Assembly: GCA_947483555.1 (NCBI GenBank)
Contig: CANKMW010000023.1
Span: 31,976 to 95,975 of the forward strand
DNA length: 64,000 bases
Reading direction: 5' to 3'
Source of the DNA: Myxococcales bacterium
GTDB lineage: Bacteria > Myxococcota_A > Polyangia > Haliangiales > Haliangiaceae
Shown here one piece after another: positions 27,896 through 36,912 of the stretch. Under the pieces are notes generated by a model. That model was not told the origin of the DNA. It made no database searches and was given only the letters and a program-made list of their open reading frames with translations. The translations under genes were made by a program, and so were the position numbers. The first letter of the stretch is position 1, and every line of letters begins with the position of its first letter.

Positions 27896-29250
27896 ACGCC
27901 GCGCTGCTGCTGCTGCTGCAAACGCTCGGGTTGATCCTGTTCTTCAACCGCTACATCGCCAACGTCGCGGTGAAGATCTTGCGCAAGAGCGTCTTCGACG
28001 ACGCCGACTACTCGTTCGAGCCGACGGTGACCGTGGTGGTGCCCATGTTCAACGAGGGCGCCGGCATCCGCGCCACGCTCGACAGCCTGCTCGCGCTCGA
28101 GTATCCGCGCGACAAGCTCGAGATCATCGTCATCGACGACTGCTCGACCGACGACAGCTACCGGCACGCGCAGGCGGTCGCCCGTCGCTCCGGCGGCCGG
28201 CTGAGCGTGCTGCGCAACCCGCGCAACATGGGCAAGCGACGCTCGATCAACCGCGCGGTGCTCACCTCGAGCGCCGAGATCATCATCTCGGTGGACTCCG
28301 ACGTCATCGTCGACAAGGCGGCCGTCCGCCACCTGGTCGCGCGCTTCACCAAGCCGGAGATCGCGGCGGTCGGCGGCAAGGTCGACATCGGCAACAAGCA
28401 CGACAACTGGCTGACCCGGATGCAGGCGGTCAAGTACTGGTACTCCTACCACCAGATCAAGACCCTCGAATGGTCGTTCCAGCTGGTCGCCTGCCTGTCG
28501 GGCTGCTTGACCGCGTACCGACGCAGCGTGTTGCTCGAGCTCCATCCGGTGCTGGAGCGCCGCCAGTTTTGCGGCGTCCAGATCAAGTACGGCGAGGACC
28601 GCTTCCTGACCCGCCAGATCATCAAGGCTGGATACCTCACCACGATGACCCTCGACGCGGTGTGCTGGACGCAGGCGCCGAGCAAGTTCGCCGACTACCT
28701 GTCGCAGCAGCTACGCTGGCGACGGTCGTACATCATCGACTGCTTCGGCGGCCTGACCCACATGTGGCGGCTCAACCCGATCATCGGCATCCACTACTTC
28801 TCGCTGTGCGGGTTCGTGGTCGCGTATCCGGCGCTGCTGATGAGCTCGATCATCCACGGCACCCTGTTCTCGCTGCTGACGCGCCAGGTGGTGATCGCGG
28901 CCGTGCTCGGCCTCGTCTACCACTGGAAGGCACGCCGCCTGAAGCTCGACGTCGTGCATCCGCTGGCCCTGGTGCCGGCGGCGCTGGTGGTCCCCGTGCT
29001 GTACGCCTTGATGACGCCGCTGGCGTTCTTCACGCTCGACTCCGGGAGCTGGGAGACCCGCGATCATGACGAGGTCGAGCCCGCCGACGACGAGTGGGTC
29101 ACGAACGAAGCCGGTGTGGTGCTGGAACCCATGACCTCGGTCGCCTCGGCGCCGGTGACCTCGGTGGCCACGGCGGCGGCCGTCACCGTGGTCGCCGCCA
29201 CCGCACAGGTGGCCAGCGCGACCGGACGCTTCGAGTTGCCGGCGGCGTAG
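27889..29250 (+). CDS. Processive family 2 glycosyltransferase (exopolysaccharide synthase)
   Basis: 453 residues. N-terminal membrane helix, cytosolic GT2 domain, then several transmembrane helices (about 300-385). Signature elements: VVVPMFNEG, DDCS at 83-86, DSD at 136-138, GEDR at 235-238 (TED-like acceptor Asp), and QQLRW at 273-277, the Q-x2-R-W of processive synthases. This places it with hyaluronan/chitin/PNAG/Alg8-type synthases, which polymerise a nucleotide sugar and extrude the chain. Sugar cannot be decided. An Ala/Val/Thr-rich tail beyond residue 400 is unusual. Confidence 0.88.
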   Translation: MLNAALLLLLQTLGLILFFNRYIANVAVKILRKSVFDDADYSFEPTVTVVVPMFNEGAGIRATLDSLLALEYPRDKLEIIVIDDCSTDDSYRHAQAVARRSGGRLSVLRNPRNMGKRRSINRAVLTSSAEIIISVDSDVIVDKAAVRHLVARFTKPEIAAVGGKVDIGNKHDNWLTRMQAVKYWYSYHQIKTLEWSFQLVACLSGCLTAYRRSVLLELHPVLERRQFCGVQIKYGEDRFLTRQIIKAGYLTTMTLDAVCWTQAPSKFADYLSQQLRWRRSYIIDCFGGLTHMWRLNPIIGIHYFSLCGFVVAYPALLMSSIIHGTLFSLLTRQVVIAAVLGLVYHWKARRLKLDVVHPLALVPAALVVPVLYALMTPLAFFTLDSGSWETRDHDEVEPADDEWVTNEAGVVLEPMTSVASAPVTSVATAAAVTVVAATAQVASATGRFELPAA

Positions 29251-29328
29251 CGCGAGATGATGTTTGCCGTCAACCACGTCGCTGGGGTGTGGTAGTAACC
29301 CCCAAGCGTTTCGCGGAGCTGCACCACG

Positions 29329-30144
29329 ATGGATGCCCCCATGCCCACCACCGCGCCCCGAACCTCACGTGTGCGGCTGACCATCCAGCCGCTGATCGTG
29401 AAGGCATACAAGGTGGCCGGCATCATCGCGCTCGGAGCGATCCTCATCGGGCTGCTCCTGTACCTGGTCAACAACGTCTTCTACTTCTTCGACAACTCGT
29501 GGGTGCGGCCGGTGATCCTGTCGCCCAGCCACGACAAGGTGCTGGCCGCGACCGCGGACGTTTCGGCAGCCCAGGCGCGGCTCGACGATCTGGAGCTCGA
29601 GCGGGCGCGGGCGGCGGCCGCGAAGTCGAAGCTGGAGCGATTGCAGCTCGCCAGCGCGGAGTTCGTCGCCGAGATGACGCCAGTGGCCGCCACCGCCGAC
29701 AAGACCTTGGCGGGGATCACGGCCCGACGCGACCTGATGCGTGCGAACCTCGAGCGTCAGGGCGCGGTCGACGACCTGATCGTGGTCGAGCGCGAGCTCG
29801 CGGTCCTCGACGCCAGCATCGTGGCCCAGAAGGGGACCGTCGAGCGGCTGTCCTCGTCGTACTACCTGAAGGCGCGCGGCCAGACGATCGTGGTTGGCTT
29901 CGTACCGTACGAGAACGTCTCGACCGCGCATCCCGGTACCCCGCTCTACCGCTGCGCGTGGGGACTGCTCAACTGCCACGAGGTCGGCAAGGTCATCTCG
30001 GTGCTCGACGGCGAGGTCACCGAGCGCCACCCCGAGAAGGATCGGATGCTGCGCGGGGTGATGATCGAGATGTCGCTCGCCGACGCGCGCGCCGGTGAGG
30101 ACACCGTCCTGTTCGCCGGGTCGAAGCCGTTCTGGATCTTGTAA
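29329..30144 (+). CDS. Membrane-fusion-like adaptor protein of the exopolysaccharide locus
   Basis: 271 residues with one N-terminal transmembrane segment (IIALGAILIGLLLYLVNNV), then a hydrophilic part. Central residues about 75-170 form a coiled coil (LEAR/ELERARAAAAKSKLE type), and the flanks are beta-rich with the phrase RGQTIVVGFVPYENVSTA, close to the lipoyl/barrel motif in HlyD or Alg44-type periplasmic parts. No PilZ domain is present. With the GT2 just upstream (79 bases), it is probably the periplasmic adaptor that takes the polymer across. The start at ATG 29329 or 29341. Confidence 0.7.
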   Translation: MDAPMPTTAPRTSRVRLTIQPLIVKAYKVAGIIALGAILIGLLLYLVNNVFYFFDNSWVRPVILSPSHDKVLAATADVSAAQARLDDLELERARAAAAKSKLERLQLASAEFVAEMTPVAATADKTLAGITARRDLMRANLERQGAVDDLIVVERELAVLDASIVAQKGTVERLSSSYYLKARGQTIVVGFVPYENVSTAHPGTPLYRCAWGLLNCHEVGKVISVLDGEVTERHPEKDRMLRGVMIEMSLADARAGEDTVLFAGSKPFWIL

Positions 30145-30232
30145 GCTGCCTCGCCGAGTCGCGGCGCTGAGGCGAGTTCGCGGCGGGATTGCTCTTGGAC
30201 TGAACCTCGATCCGGGACTACCGTCGCGTCCG

Positions 30233-31095
30233 ATGATCACGAAGACCTGGCGGGCGCTCACCCTTGGTGTGGCGGCGGTCGGTGCGGGCGCGATCGGATG
30301 TGGCGCGGAGGGGCTGCCCCTCGAGTGCGGTGTCGGCACCATGCTCAATGCGGCCGGCGACACGACGACGACACCGCGAAGCTGGTATGCGGCGTTGGCA
30401 CCCACGCGCTCGACGGCGTCTGCCTGCCCGACCTCCAGCGGCGCTTCGAGTTGCGCGTGCACGATCCGGAGATCGGCGCCGACCGGCTGGCGGTGGTACC
30501 GCTGCTCGCGCTTGGCTCCAACGCCGACGGATCACCGATCACGGAGCCGGCGATCCTGTCGATCGATCGACCGGGCGCGGGCGCCTTCCCGGCCCGCCGC
30601 GTCGAGCTGGGCGCGCTCGGGGCCCTCGCCCACTATCGACCGTGCAGCAGCACCCAGCCCGGGTGCCTGGGCCCGGTCCGCTTCTCGATGGCGCTGCTGT
30701 CGGATCCGGAGACCGCGGTGGCGACGCTCGACGCCGAGCTGATCGAGCGCCCGGGCGGCAGCTCGGCCGCCGCCTGTCTGGGCCCCGACAGCGTCATGTT
30801 CTTCGATGGCGAGGACCAGATCTACGCCGGCACGCTCGCCGTGCCGATGACGGCGGGCCTCTACGAGCACGCGCGGCGGCCACAGGGTGGCGGCGGCGGT
30901 CCGCCGCGACCGGGGATGGACATCAACGGCCAGCATGGCCAGGATCGGCAGTGCGGCGAGGTCCAGGGTCGCTTCGAGGTCCACCGCTACGAGGTCGTCG
31001 ACGACGTCGTCGAGTCCGCGCTGATCAGCTTCGAGCAGCAGTGCGTGGGTGCCGCGCGCGTGCTGCGCGGCTGCCTCCGCGTCGCGCGACCGTGA
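30233..31095 (+). pseudogene. Lipoprotein gene with apparent frameshift
   Basis: The first about 43 codons from ATG 30233 give a lipoprotein signal (GVAAVGAGAIGC) and CGVGTMLNAAGD. The continuation (AKLVCGVGTHALDGVCLPD to the end, about 250 residues) lies in another frame from about 30360. The switch happens in or near the short GACACGACGACGACACC tract at 30359-30375, where a one-base loss or two-base gain is plausible. The internal repeat CGVGT in both frames argues that they are one protein. Either a real inactivating slip or a sequencing error. Function unknown. Confidence 0.65.
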
Positions 31096-31098
31096 CGG

Positions 31099-31866
31099 TC
31101 ACATCGCCAGGCCGCCGTCGACGTCGATGGTGCGACCGTTGAAGTACTCGCACTCGAGCACGAACTTCACCGCCACCCAGATGTCCTCGGGCAGCCCGAT
31201 GCGGCCGACCGGGATGTTGGTGACCAGCGCGTCGCGGGCCTTCTGGTTCATGCCCTGCGTCATCGGGGTCTCGATCATGCCGGGGGCGACGGCGCCGACC
31301 CGGATCCCGTACTGACCGAACTCGCGCATCCAGGTCGTGGTGTTGGCGGCCAGCGCCGCCTTGGCCGCCGAGTAGTTCGACTGGCCGCGGTTGCCGTGCC
31401 GGGCCACCGACGACATGTTGACGATCACGCCCGGCCGCTGCTCGGTGGTCACCATCTTGGCGACCACGTCGCGCACCATGAACGTGGCGCCGGTGAGGTT
31501 GACGGCGATGACCGCGTCCCACTGCTCCTTGGTCATCTTGGTCACCGCGCCGGTGGTGCGGTCCTTCTTGACCAGCAGACCGTCGCGCAGGATGCCGGCG
31601 TTGTTGATGAGGCCGTTGAGGCCGTTCATCGCGTCATGAGCCCACTCGACGAAGCTGCCGACGTCGGCCTCGTCGGCGACGTCGAGGCGGCGGGTGAACA
31701 CCTTGCCAGGCAGGCCGCGGGTGGCCTCGGCGAGCGCGGCGAGGCCCTCCTCCTTGACGTCGCCCGCGGCGACCTGGGCGCCGGCCTCGGCGAGCCGCGT
31801 GGCGAAGTGCGCGCCCATGCCCTGGGCGGCGCCGGTGACGATGATCTTCAGATCGGAGAGTTTCAT
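31099..31866 (-). CDS. SDR family reductase, likely acetoacetyl-CoA reductase-like
   Basis: 255 residues, cytosolic. TGAAQGMG nucleotide loop at about 11-18, NNAG, catalytic Ser-Tyr-Lys in VNMSSVARHG and YSAAK, and the C-terminal DVDGG typical of FabG/PhaB-like SDR proteins. It is placed 30 bases downstream of phaC, in one operon with a phasin-like gene, so reduction of a 3-ketoacyl-CoA to (R)-3-hydroxyacyl-CoA is a reasonable role. Motifs alone do not separate PhaB from FabG. Confidence 0.78.
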   Translation of the reverse strand: MKLSDLKIIVTGAAQGMGAHFATRLAEAGAQVAAGDVKEEGLAALAEATRGLPGKVFTRRLDVADEADVGSFVEWAHDAMNGLNGLINNAGILRDGLLVKKDRTTGAVTKMTKEQWDAVIAVNLTGATFMVRDVVAKMVTTEQRPGVIVNMSSVARHGNRGQSNYSAAKAALAANTTTWMREFGQYGIRVGAVAPGMIETPMTQGMNQKARDALVTNIPVGRIGLPEDIWVAVKFVLECEYFNGRTIDVDGGLAM

Positions 31867-31896
31867 GGGGCCCTGCTGGTGAGAGGTGCGCGCACG

Positions 31897-32976
31897 TTAG
31901 TGGGGTAGCCCGCCCGAGGCAAGACGCGATCCGAACCACTCGGCGACCTTGGGGTACAGGTCGCGCGCGGCGCGGTTGCCGACCACCGCACCGACGTGGC
32001 CGCCGGGCACGCGCAGCGTGGTGGTGTCGGTGGTGGTCACGTGCTCGAGCAGCGCCGTGGCCGCCGCCGGCGGACAGATCTGGTCACGATCGGCGACGAT
32101 CGCCAGCGCCGGACAGCGGATGGCGCCGAGGTCGACCTGGCGGCCGAGCGCGCGATGGGTGCCGGCGATGAGGCGATTGGCCTGATACAGCTCGCCGATA
32201 TAGGTGCGATAGGCGGCGGCGGGAAACGCGATGTTGTCGGCGGCCCACGCCTCGAGGGCGCGAAAGCTGGCCTTGGCTGCTGGATCGGCGGCCAGGCCGG
32301 GCAGCGACACCAGCTTCGACAGCTCCATCATCGGCCGCAGCGCCGTGAACCCGGCCTGCATCTGCTCGGGAGCGACGTTGCCGGCCTGCGCGATGGCGTC
32401 GGCGTCGAACCAGCGGCGGTCGACCATGTGGGTCAGCGCGCCGCCACGGATGAAGTCGATCGGCCCGGCCAGGTTGGCGAGCGCCACGACCTGCTCGGGG
32501 TGGAGGGCGGTGTGGATCGCGGCCAGCGTGCCGCCCATGCAATAGCCGAGGATGCCGAGGCGGTCGCTGCCGGCGCTCCGCATGGTGCGGCGCACCATGC
32601 GGCCGAGTCGAGCCAGCACGTCGTCCCAGCCGAGATATCGATCCTCGTCCTCGGGGGCGCCCCAGTCGAGGCAGAAGACGTCGAGGCCGGCGCCGACCAG
32701 CGCCGCCACCAGGCTGGCACCGGGCCGCAGGTCGAGCACGTACCAGCGGTTGATCAGCGACGGCACCAGCAAGAGCGGCGCGCCGCCGCGCCGAGGACCG
32801 TCGCCCACGAATCGATACAGGCGCGCCGTCCCCTCGCTCGCCACCACGTCGCGTGGGGTGGTTGCGAGCTCGGGTGGTGGGCGCGCGTCCGCGCGTCCAG
32901 ACAGGTCGCCAGCGAGGCCCGACCAGGCCTCGGTCAGGTCGCGCGCGTAGCGCGTCCACAGGTCCATCGGCGTCAT
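31897..32976 (-). CDS. phaC: Polyhydroxyalkanoate synthase PhaC, short (class III-size) form
   Basis: 359 residues, the usual size of class III PhaC. Alpha/beta hydrolase fold with the PHA synthase lipase-like box GYCMGG (nucleophile Cys146), Asp in VADRDQICPP and His in GGHVGAVVG. LLLVPSLINRWYVLDL is a family hallmark. The enzyme polymerises (R)-3-hydroxyacyl-CoA at the granule surface. It normally needs a PhaE partner; the phasin-like gene just upstream and the PhaE-like protein at 40.6 kb are candidates. A second paralog is at 42.5 kb. Start ATG 32976 or 32967. Confidence 0.9.
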   Translation of the reverse strand: MTPMDLWTRYARDLTEAWSGLAGDLSGRADARPPPELATTPRDVVASEGTARLYRFVGDGPRRGGAPLLLVPSLINRWYVLDLRPGASLVAALVGAGLDVFCLDWGAPEDEDRYLGWDDVLARLGRMVRRTMRSAGSDRLGILGYCMGGTLAAIHTALHPEQVVALANLAGPIDFIRGGALTHMVDRRWFDADAIAQAGNVAPEQMQAGFTALRPMMELSKLVSLPGLAADPAAKASFRALEAWAADNIAFPAAAYRTYIGELYQANRLIAGTHRALGRQVDLGAIRCPALAIVADRDQICPPAAATALLEHVTTTDTTTLRVPGGHVGAVVGNRAARDLYPKVAEWFGSRLASGGLPH

Positions 32977-33075
32977 GCGACTCTTTCTGGGGACGCTGCG
33001 GTCCCCGGTGGTGGCCCCACCCGCTGACGCGCGTGGGCGTCAGCGCGGCGCCGGGCCCCGAAGCCAACGTTGGGA

Positions 33076-33444
33076 TCAGCTGCGGGGAGCGAAGACGTCG
33101 GTGGCGCGGCGGCCAGCGTCGATGGCGAGCTTGCGCCACTCGGCCGACAGCTGGGCGACGTAGCCGATCGAGTCGGACGTCAGCTTGGCGAGGTCGTTGA
33201 CCGCGGTGCGGGCGCGCTGCATGGCGACGCCCTCGTAGACCGCGAGCTCGTCCATGAGCCCCTGGGTCCGCGCGATCTGGTCGCGGACCATCTGCGAGAA
33301 CGCCTCGGGGGTGGGGAGCGTGAACGGCAGCGGCAGGTCCCACGGGGCGCGGGGCTCGGCCTTGGCCTGGCTCGGGGCCGGGCCCTGGGCCTGGCTCTGG
33401 GTGGTGTCCGACTTCGGGGTGCTGGGGGTCTCTTGCTTGTTCAT
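33076..33444 (-). CDS. Phasin-like or PhaE-like granule protein
   Basis: 122 residues from ATG 33444, preceded by GGAAGG at eight bases; an ATG two codons earlier is too close to it. An N-terminal disordered Gln/Pro/Ala stretch is followed by PWDLPLPFTLPTPEAFSQM and an amphipathic helical region (about 60-120). This helix-plus-Pro linker layout suits phasins or small PHA synthase subunits that coat granules. First gene of phasin-phaC-reductase, supporting the role. No strict family match can be claimed by eye. Confidence 0.65.
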   Translation of the reverse strand: MNKQETPSTPKSDTTQSQAQGPAPSQAKAEPRAPWDLPLPFTLPTPEAFSQMVRDQIARTQGLMDELAVYEGVAMQRARTAVNDLAKLTSDSIGYVAQLSAEWRKLAIDAGRRATDVFAPRS

Positions 33445-33579
33445 GGTCATGTCCTTCCGGTGCGAGCCACTCTAGGCATCGCCGGTCGAGTGTCAAGCCG
33501 GATTTGCTGCGTCGCACAATATGTTCGCGGTCCATGAACACGCATCCGGCTGTAATCGCGCCGGTTTGCGACCAAAATA

Positions 33580-33589
33580 TTGCAATGCA
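33580..33589. promoter_or_regulatory. Putative PhaR box upstream of the phasin and symporter genes
   Basis: TTGCAATGCA lies in the divergent gap between the phasin-phaC operon and the symporter gene. It is the reverse complement of ten bases of the site upstream of phaR. PhaR proteins are known to bind TGC-rich palindromes; binding here is inferred. Confidence 0.45.
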
Positions 33590-33637
33590 CAAATTTCTGC
33601 TTGCGCTGCGCCACGCCGATCCGTTACAGGAACCGTC

Positions 33638-35185
33638 ATGCACGTGCTCGACTTGATCGCCGATCGCCCGTTCATCTGGGGCCTGTTCATCGTCTACCTG
33701 GCCCTGCTCGCGTTCCTCGCCGGGCTCGGCCGCCGCCGCGCCCGCGGCGACGCCGCCAGCTTCGCCGTCGGCCGCAAGATGAGCCCGATCATCGCCGGCA
33801 TGACGATCGCAGCCTCGCTGGCGTCGACCGCGACCTTCGTGATCAACCCCGGCTTCATCTACGTCCACGGCGTGTCGGCGTTCTTGCACCTCGGGATCGC
33901 CGCGTTCCTGGGCATGGCCACCGGGCTGGTCGTCGTGTGCGGCCCCTTCCGCCGTCGCGGCGCCGCCGAGGGCGCGCTCACCGTGCCGCAGTGGATCGGC
34001 CAGCGCTACGGCTCGACGGCGCTGCGGGCCTACTTCGCCGCCATCAATCTCCTGTCGCTCGCCTTCGTCGTCCTCATCATCGGCGGGCTCGCGACGATCA
34101 TGTACGCCACGCTCGGCCTCGGCTACCGCACCAGCATCGTCGTGGTGACCGCGGTCGTGGTCAGCTACGTCCTGGCCGGCGGCGCCTACGCCAACGCCTA
34201 CGCGAGCACGTTCCAGACCGCGATCAAGGCCGTGGTGGCGGTGATGATCGTTGGCAGCGGCCTCGGCCATCTGCTCGATCCGGCCGCGGCGCTCGAGCGG
34301 CTGGCCGCCATCGACGTCAACCTGACCGCGGCGATCAACCCGGGCAGCGCGCTGTTCGGGACCTGGTTCTCGGTCTACGGCGCCGGCTTCGTGATCGGCT
34401 TCGCGCTCATGTGCCAGCCCCACATCATGACCACCGCGCTCTACGTCGATGACGATCGCGGCGTCCGGCGCGCCCTCACCGTCGCGGTCGGTCTGGGCGC
34501 GCTGTTCGCGTGCGTGCTGCTCGCCGGTCTCTACGCTCACCTCGACGGCATCGATCGCGCCGCCATGATCGATCCGGCGACCGGGACCTTCCGCCAGGAC
34601 CGCGTGATGGCGGTGTACCTGGCCCGCACGTTCTCGCCGGCCGAGCTGGCGCTGGTGACGGTCGCGATCATCGGCTCGGGCATGAGCGCGATGGCATCGA
34701 TCCTGGTCGCGTTGTCGGGAATCGCGGGCAACGATCTGTACGGGCTCTGGCGCCGCCACCGCGGCCTGGCGCCTGACACCGCCGCCAGCCGGCGCGTCGG
34801 CCGCGCGGCGGTGGTCGGCTTCGCGGCCCTCGCCGCGCTGATCGCGCTCGATCCGCCGGCCCTGCTCGGCATCTTCGGCCAGCTCGGCACCTATGGCGTC
34901 GTCTCCGGCGTCGCCGCGCCGCTGGTGCTGGGCGCGATCATGCCGTCGCTCGGCCGGCGCGCCGCCGGCGCCGCCGCGCTCCTCGGTCCGCTGCTCCACT
35001 TCTCGCTCTATGCCCTGGGCCGCGACGCCGAGATCCGCGCCACCGCGCACGCCTACGGCCTCGATCTCGGCAACCCCGGCGTCACCGCTGCGGTCGCGAT
35101 CCTGACCAGCGCCACGATGGCGCTGCTCATCCACGCGGTGTCCCGTCGCGCCGCCGCCGGACTGACTCCAATGCCAGTCGCGTAG
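33638..35185 (+). CDS. Sodium:solute symporter family transporter
   Basis: 515 residues from ATG 33638, with a ribosome site (ACAGGA) seven bases before; the open frame further upstream is discarded as it runs into regulatory sequence. About 12-13 transmembrane helices. SSS-family features include ASLASTATFVINPGFIYVHG near helix 2 and the conserved MSAMASILVALSGIAGNDLYG near helix 8-9. It imports an organic solute such as a monocarboxylate or proline with Na+. The substrate is not evident. Position in the PHA region may point to an organic acid feedstock. Confidence 0.82.
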   Translation: MHVLDLIADRPFIWGLFIVYLALLAFLAGLGRRRARGDAASFAVGRKMSPIIAGMTIAASLASTATFVINPGFIYVHGVSAFLHLGIAAFLGMATGLVVVCGPFRRRGAAEGALTVPQWIGQRYGSTALRAYFAAINLLSLAFVVLIIGGLATIMYATLGLGYRTSIVVVTAVVVSYVLAGGAYANAYASTFQTAIKAVVAVMIVGSGLGHLLDPAAALERLAAIDVNLTAAINPGSALFGTWFSVYGAGFVIGFALMCQPHIMTTALYVDDDRGVRRALTVAVGLGALFACVLLAGLYAHLDGIDRAAMIDPATGTFRQDRVMAVYLARTFSPAELALVTVAIIGSGMSAMASILVALSGIAGNDLYGLWRRHRGLAPDTAASRRVGRAAVVGFAALAALIALDPPALLGIFGQLGTYGVVSGVAAPLVLGAIMPSLGRRAAGAAALLGPLLHFSLYALGRDAEIRATAHAYGLDLGNPGVTAAVAILTSATMALLIHAVSRRAAAGLTPMPVA

Positions 35186-35242
35186 CGTCACGTGATCGAG
35201 ATGATCCACGTTTCCGCCAGCGTCAGCTGATCGAGACCGGGC

Positions 35243-35878
35243 CTAGCTCCTGGGCTTCCGCTTGGCGCCCGGCTTGCCCAGGCCGTCGCCACGCATCGCC
35301 TTCTTCAGCTCGTCGAGCTCGCGACGCATGGTCGCCAGGTCGTCGTTGCTGGCCGGGCGCTCACCCCGATCGCCGCGGTCGTCGGGGGGCGGCATCGGCT
35401 CGTGATCGGCGTAGCTCGGGTAGACCGCCGGCGGCGACGGGTACTGCGGCTGGCCGAAGCCCATCATCTGACCGATCGGGGTCTGCATCCACATGCGGGC
35501 CAGGGCGTCGGTGGCGCCCACCGGTACCCGGGCCAGCGGTGACACCTGGGCCAGCGACTGCACGCCGCGCTTGGCGCCCAGGTACAGCTCGAGCGCGGCG
35601 GTCACGTATCGGCTGAAGAACTCGCCGAGCGAGTCGTCGCCAAGGCGGATCATCTGCGTGAGCAGCGGGATGGGCAGCGTGCGGTGCGCGCTGCCGCTCT
35701 CGAGGATGACCTGGGTGAGCGTGGCCTGGGTGAGGTCCTCGTTGGTCTTGGCGTCGACCACGCGCACGTCGGTCCCGCCGCGCACCTTGGTCGCCAGCTC
35801 CTCGAGCGTGATGTAGCAGCTGTCGCCGGTATCGTAGAGGCGACGGTTGCCGTATTTCTTGATCAGCGTGGCGGCCAC
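35243..35878 (-). CDS. phaR: PHA accumulation regulator PhaR
   Basis: 211 residues from GTG 35878. The N-terminal PhaR DNA-binding domain is clear (LIKKYGNRRLYDT, then YITLEELATKVRGG and VVDAKTNEDLT), followed by the PHB accumulation regulatory domain (LTQVILE, FFSRYVTAALELYLG). The tail is disordered and charged. PhaR represses phasin and its own gene until it is titrated by nascent PHA granules. TGC-rich boxes in the upstream gap fit autoregulation. Confidence 0.92.
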   Translation of the reverse strand: MAATLIKKYGNRRLYDTGDSCYITLEELATKVRGGTDVRVVDAKTNEDLTQATLTQVILESGSAHRTLPIPLLTQMIRLGDDSLGEFFSRYVTAALELYLGAKRGVQSLAQVSPLARVPVGATDALARMWMQTPIGQMMGFGQPQYPSPPAVYPSYADHEPMPPPDDRGDRGERPASNDDLATMRRELDELKKAMRGDGLGKPGAKRKPRS

Positions 35879-35902
35879 CGGCCCACCCTACGGGTCCGAC
35901 CG

Positions 35903-35936
35903 CTGCGCTGCAAGGTGCTTCTTTGTTGCATTGCAA
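35903..35936. promoter_or_regulatory. Two putative PhaR boxes upstream of phaR
   Basis: TTGCATTGCAA at 35926-35936 and a related CTGCGCTGCAA at 35903-35913, 23 bases apart, in the divergent gap between phaR and the lipoprotein gene. A weaker relative, TTGCACTGCGA, is at 36008, inside the next gene. Two-turn spacing and the match to 33580 suggest cooperative PhaR operators. Confidence 0.5.
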
Positions 35937-35985
35937 AAAGACCGTTGACACCGTCGCGTCGGGTGCGTAGAACCGGGCTCGGGCC

Positions 35986-36912
35986 ATGACCTCGTCACGT
36001 CTTCATGTTGCACTGCGAAACGGATCGGGCTGCGCCATCGTGGTGGCGCTGCTGGTCGCGGCCGGGTGTTCGAGCTCGGACCTGGCGCGCTGCGACGATC
36101 ATGGCGACTGCGCCTCGGGCTTCTGTCGCGCCGACCACACCTGCGCCCCCGACGACGACCCCGACGCCGGTTCGGGCGCCGATGCCACCGCGGGCGACGA
36201 CGCCCCGCTCGGCTGCTCGCCCGACCATGACGGCACGCTCACCCGCGACGAGCTGGTGATGGCCGCCGGTCAGACCGCGAGCTTCCGCGTCGCCACCGAC
36301 GTCACCGTCGACACCGCCGGCACGCAGGGCGCAGGCGGCGCTCGGGTCTGGACCTTCACGGCCGCGCTCACCGGCGACCGCGATCTCGATCTCGCCCTGC
36401 TGGCGCCGAGCGGCCAGTGGTGGGCGGCGAGCTTCCCGACCGCCTCGTACGCGACCCGGCTGTCGGCCGACAGCGCGCTGCTCGGCGTGATGCGGCTCGA
36501 TGCCGCCGGCGTGGCCCTGGTCGGCGTCGTCAGCCCCGAGGCCGGTCTGTCGCGCACCGAGCTGGCCTACGACCCGGCGGTGCCCATCATTCCGACGCCG
36601 CTCGGCCCCAGCGCGACCTGGAACGTCACCTCGACGGTCAGCGGCGTCGCCTCGGGCGTGGCCGTCTTCTACACCGAGCGCTACCAGGGCCGCGTCGACG
36701 CGGTCGGCGACGCCGCCACGGCGTTCGGGACCTTCCCGGTGCGCCGGATCGCGGTCGACCTGACGCGCACCGTCGGTGCCGTGGTCACCACCCGTCGCAC
36801 GTTCGCGTTCGTCGCCGAGTGTTACGGCACGGTGGCCACGATCGCGTCGCAGGACTACGAGAGCGGCAGCGAGTTCACCGACGCCGCCGAGCTGTGGAGG
36901 CTGACCCCGTGA
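35986..36912 (+). CDS. Putative lipoprotein (paralog of the 39.7 kb lipoprotein)
   Basis: 308 residues. Signal ends in VALLVAAGC, followed by Cys-rich DHGDCASGFCRADHTC and an Asp-rich tether. The mature part (CSPDHDGTLTRDEL, a segment SRTELAYDPA, then VRRIAVDLTRTVGA and SEFTDAAELWRLTP) matches in layout the lipoprotein at 39706: both have CSPDxDG after the signal and end with an xxAEELxR-like tail. Family unknown. The last bases overlap the next start (GTGA). Confidence 0.7.
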   Translation: MTSSRLHVALRNGSGCAIVVALLVAAGCSSSDLARCDDHGDCASGFCRADHTCAPDDDPDAGSGADATAGDDAPLGCSPDHDGTLTRDELVMAAGQTASFRVATDVTVDTAGTQGAGGARVWTFTAALTGDRDLDLALLAPSGQWWAASFPTASYATRLSADSALLGVMRLDAAGVALVGVVSPEAGLSRTELAYDPAVPIIPTPLGPSATWNVTSTVSGVASGVAVFYTERYQGRVDAVGDAATAFGTFPVRRIAVDLTRTVGAVVTTRRTFAFVAECYGTVATIASQDYESGSEFTDAAELWRLTP

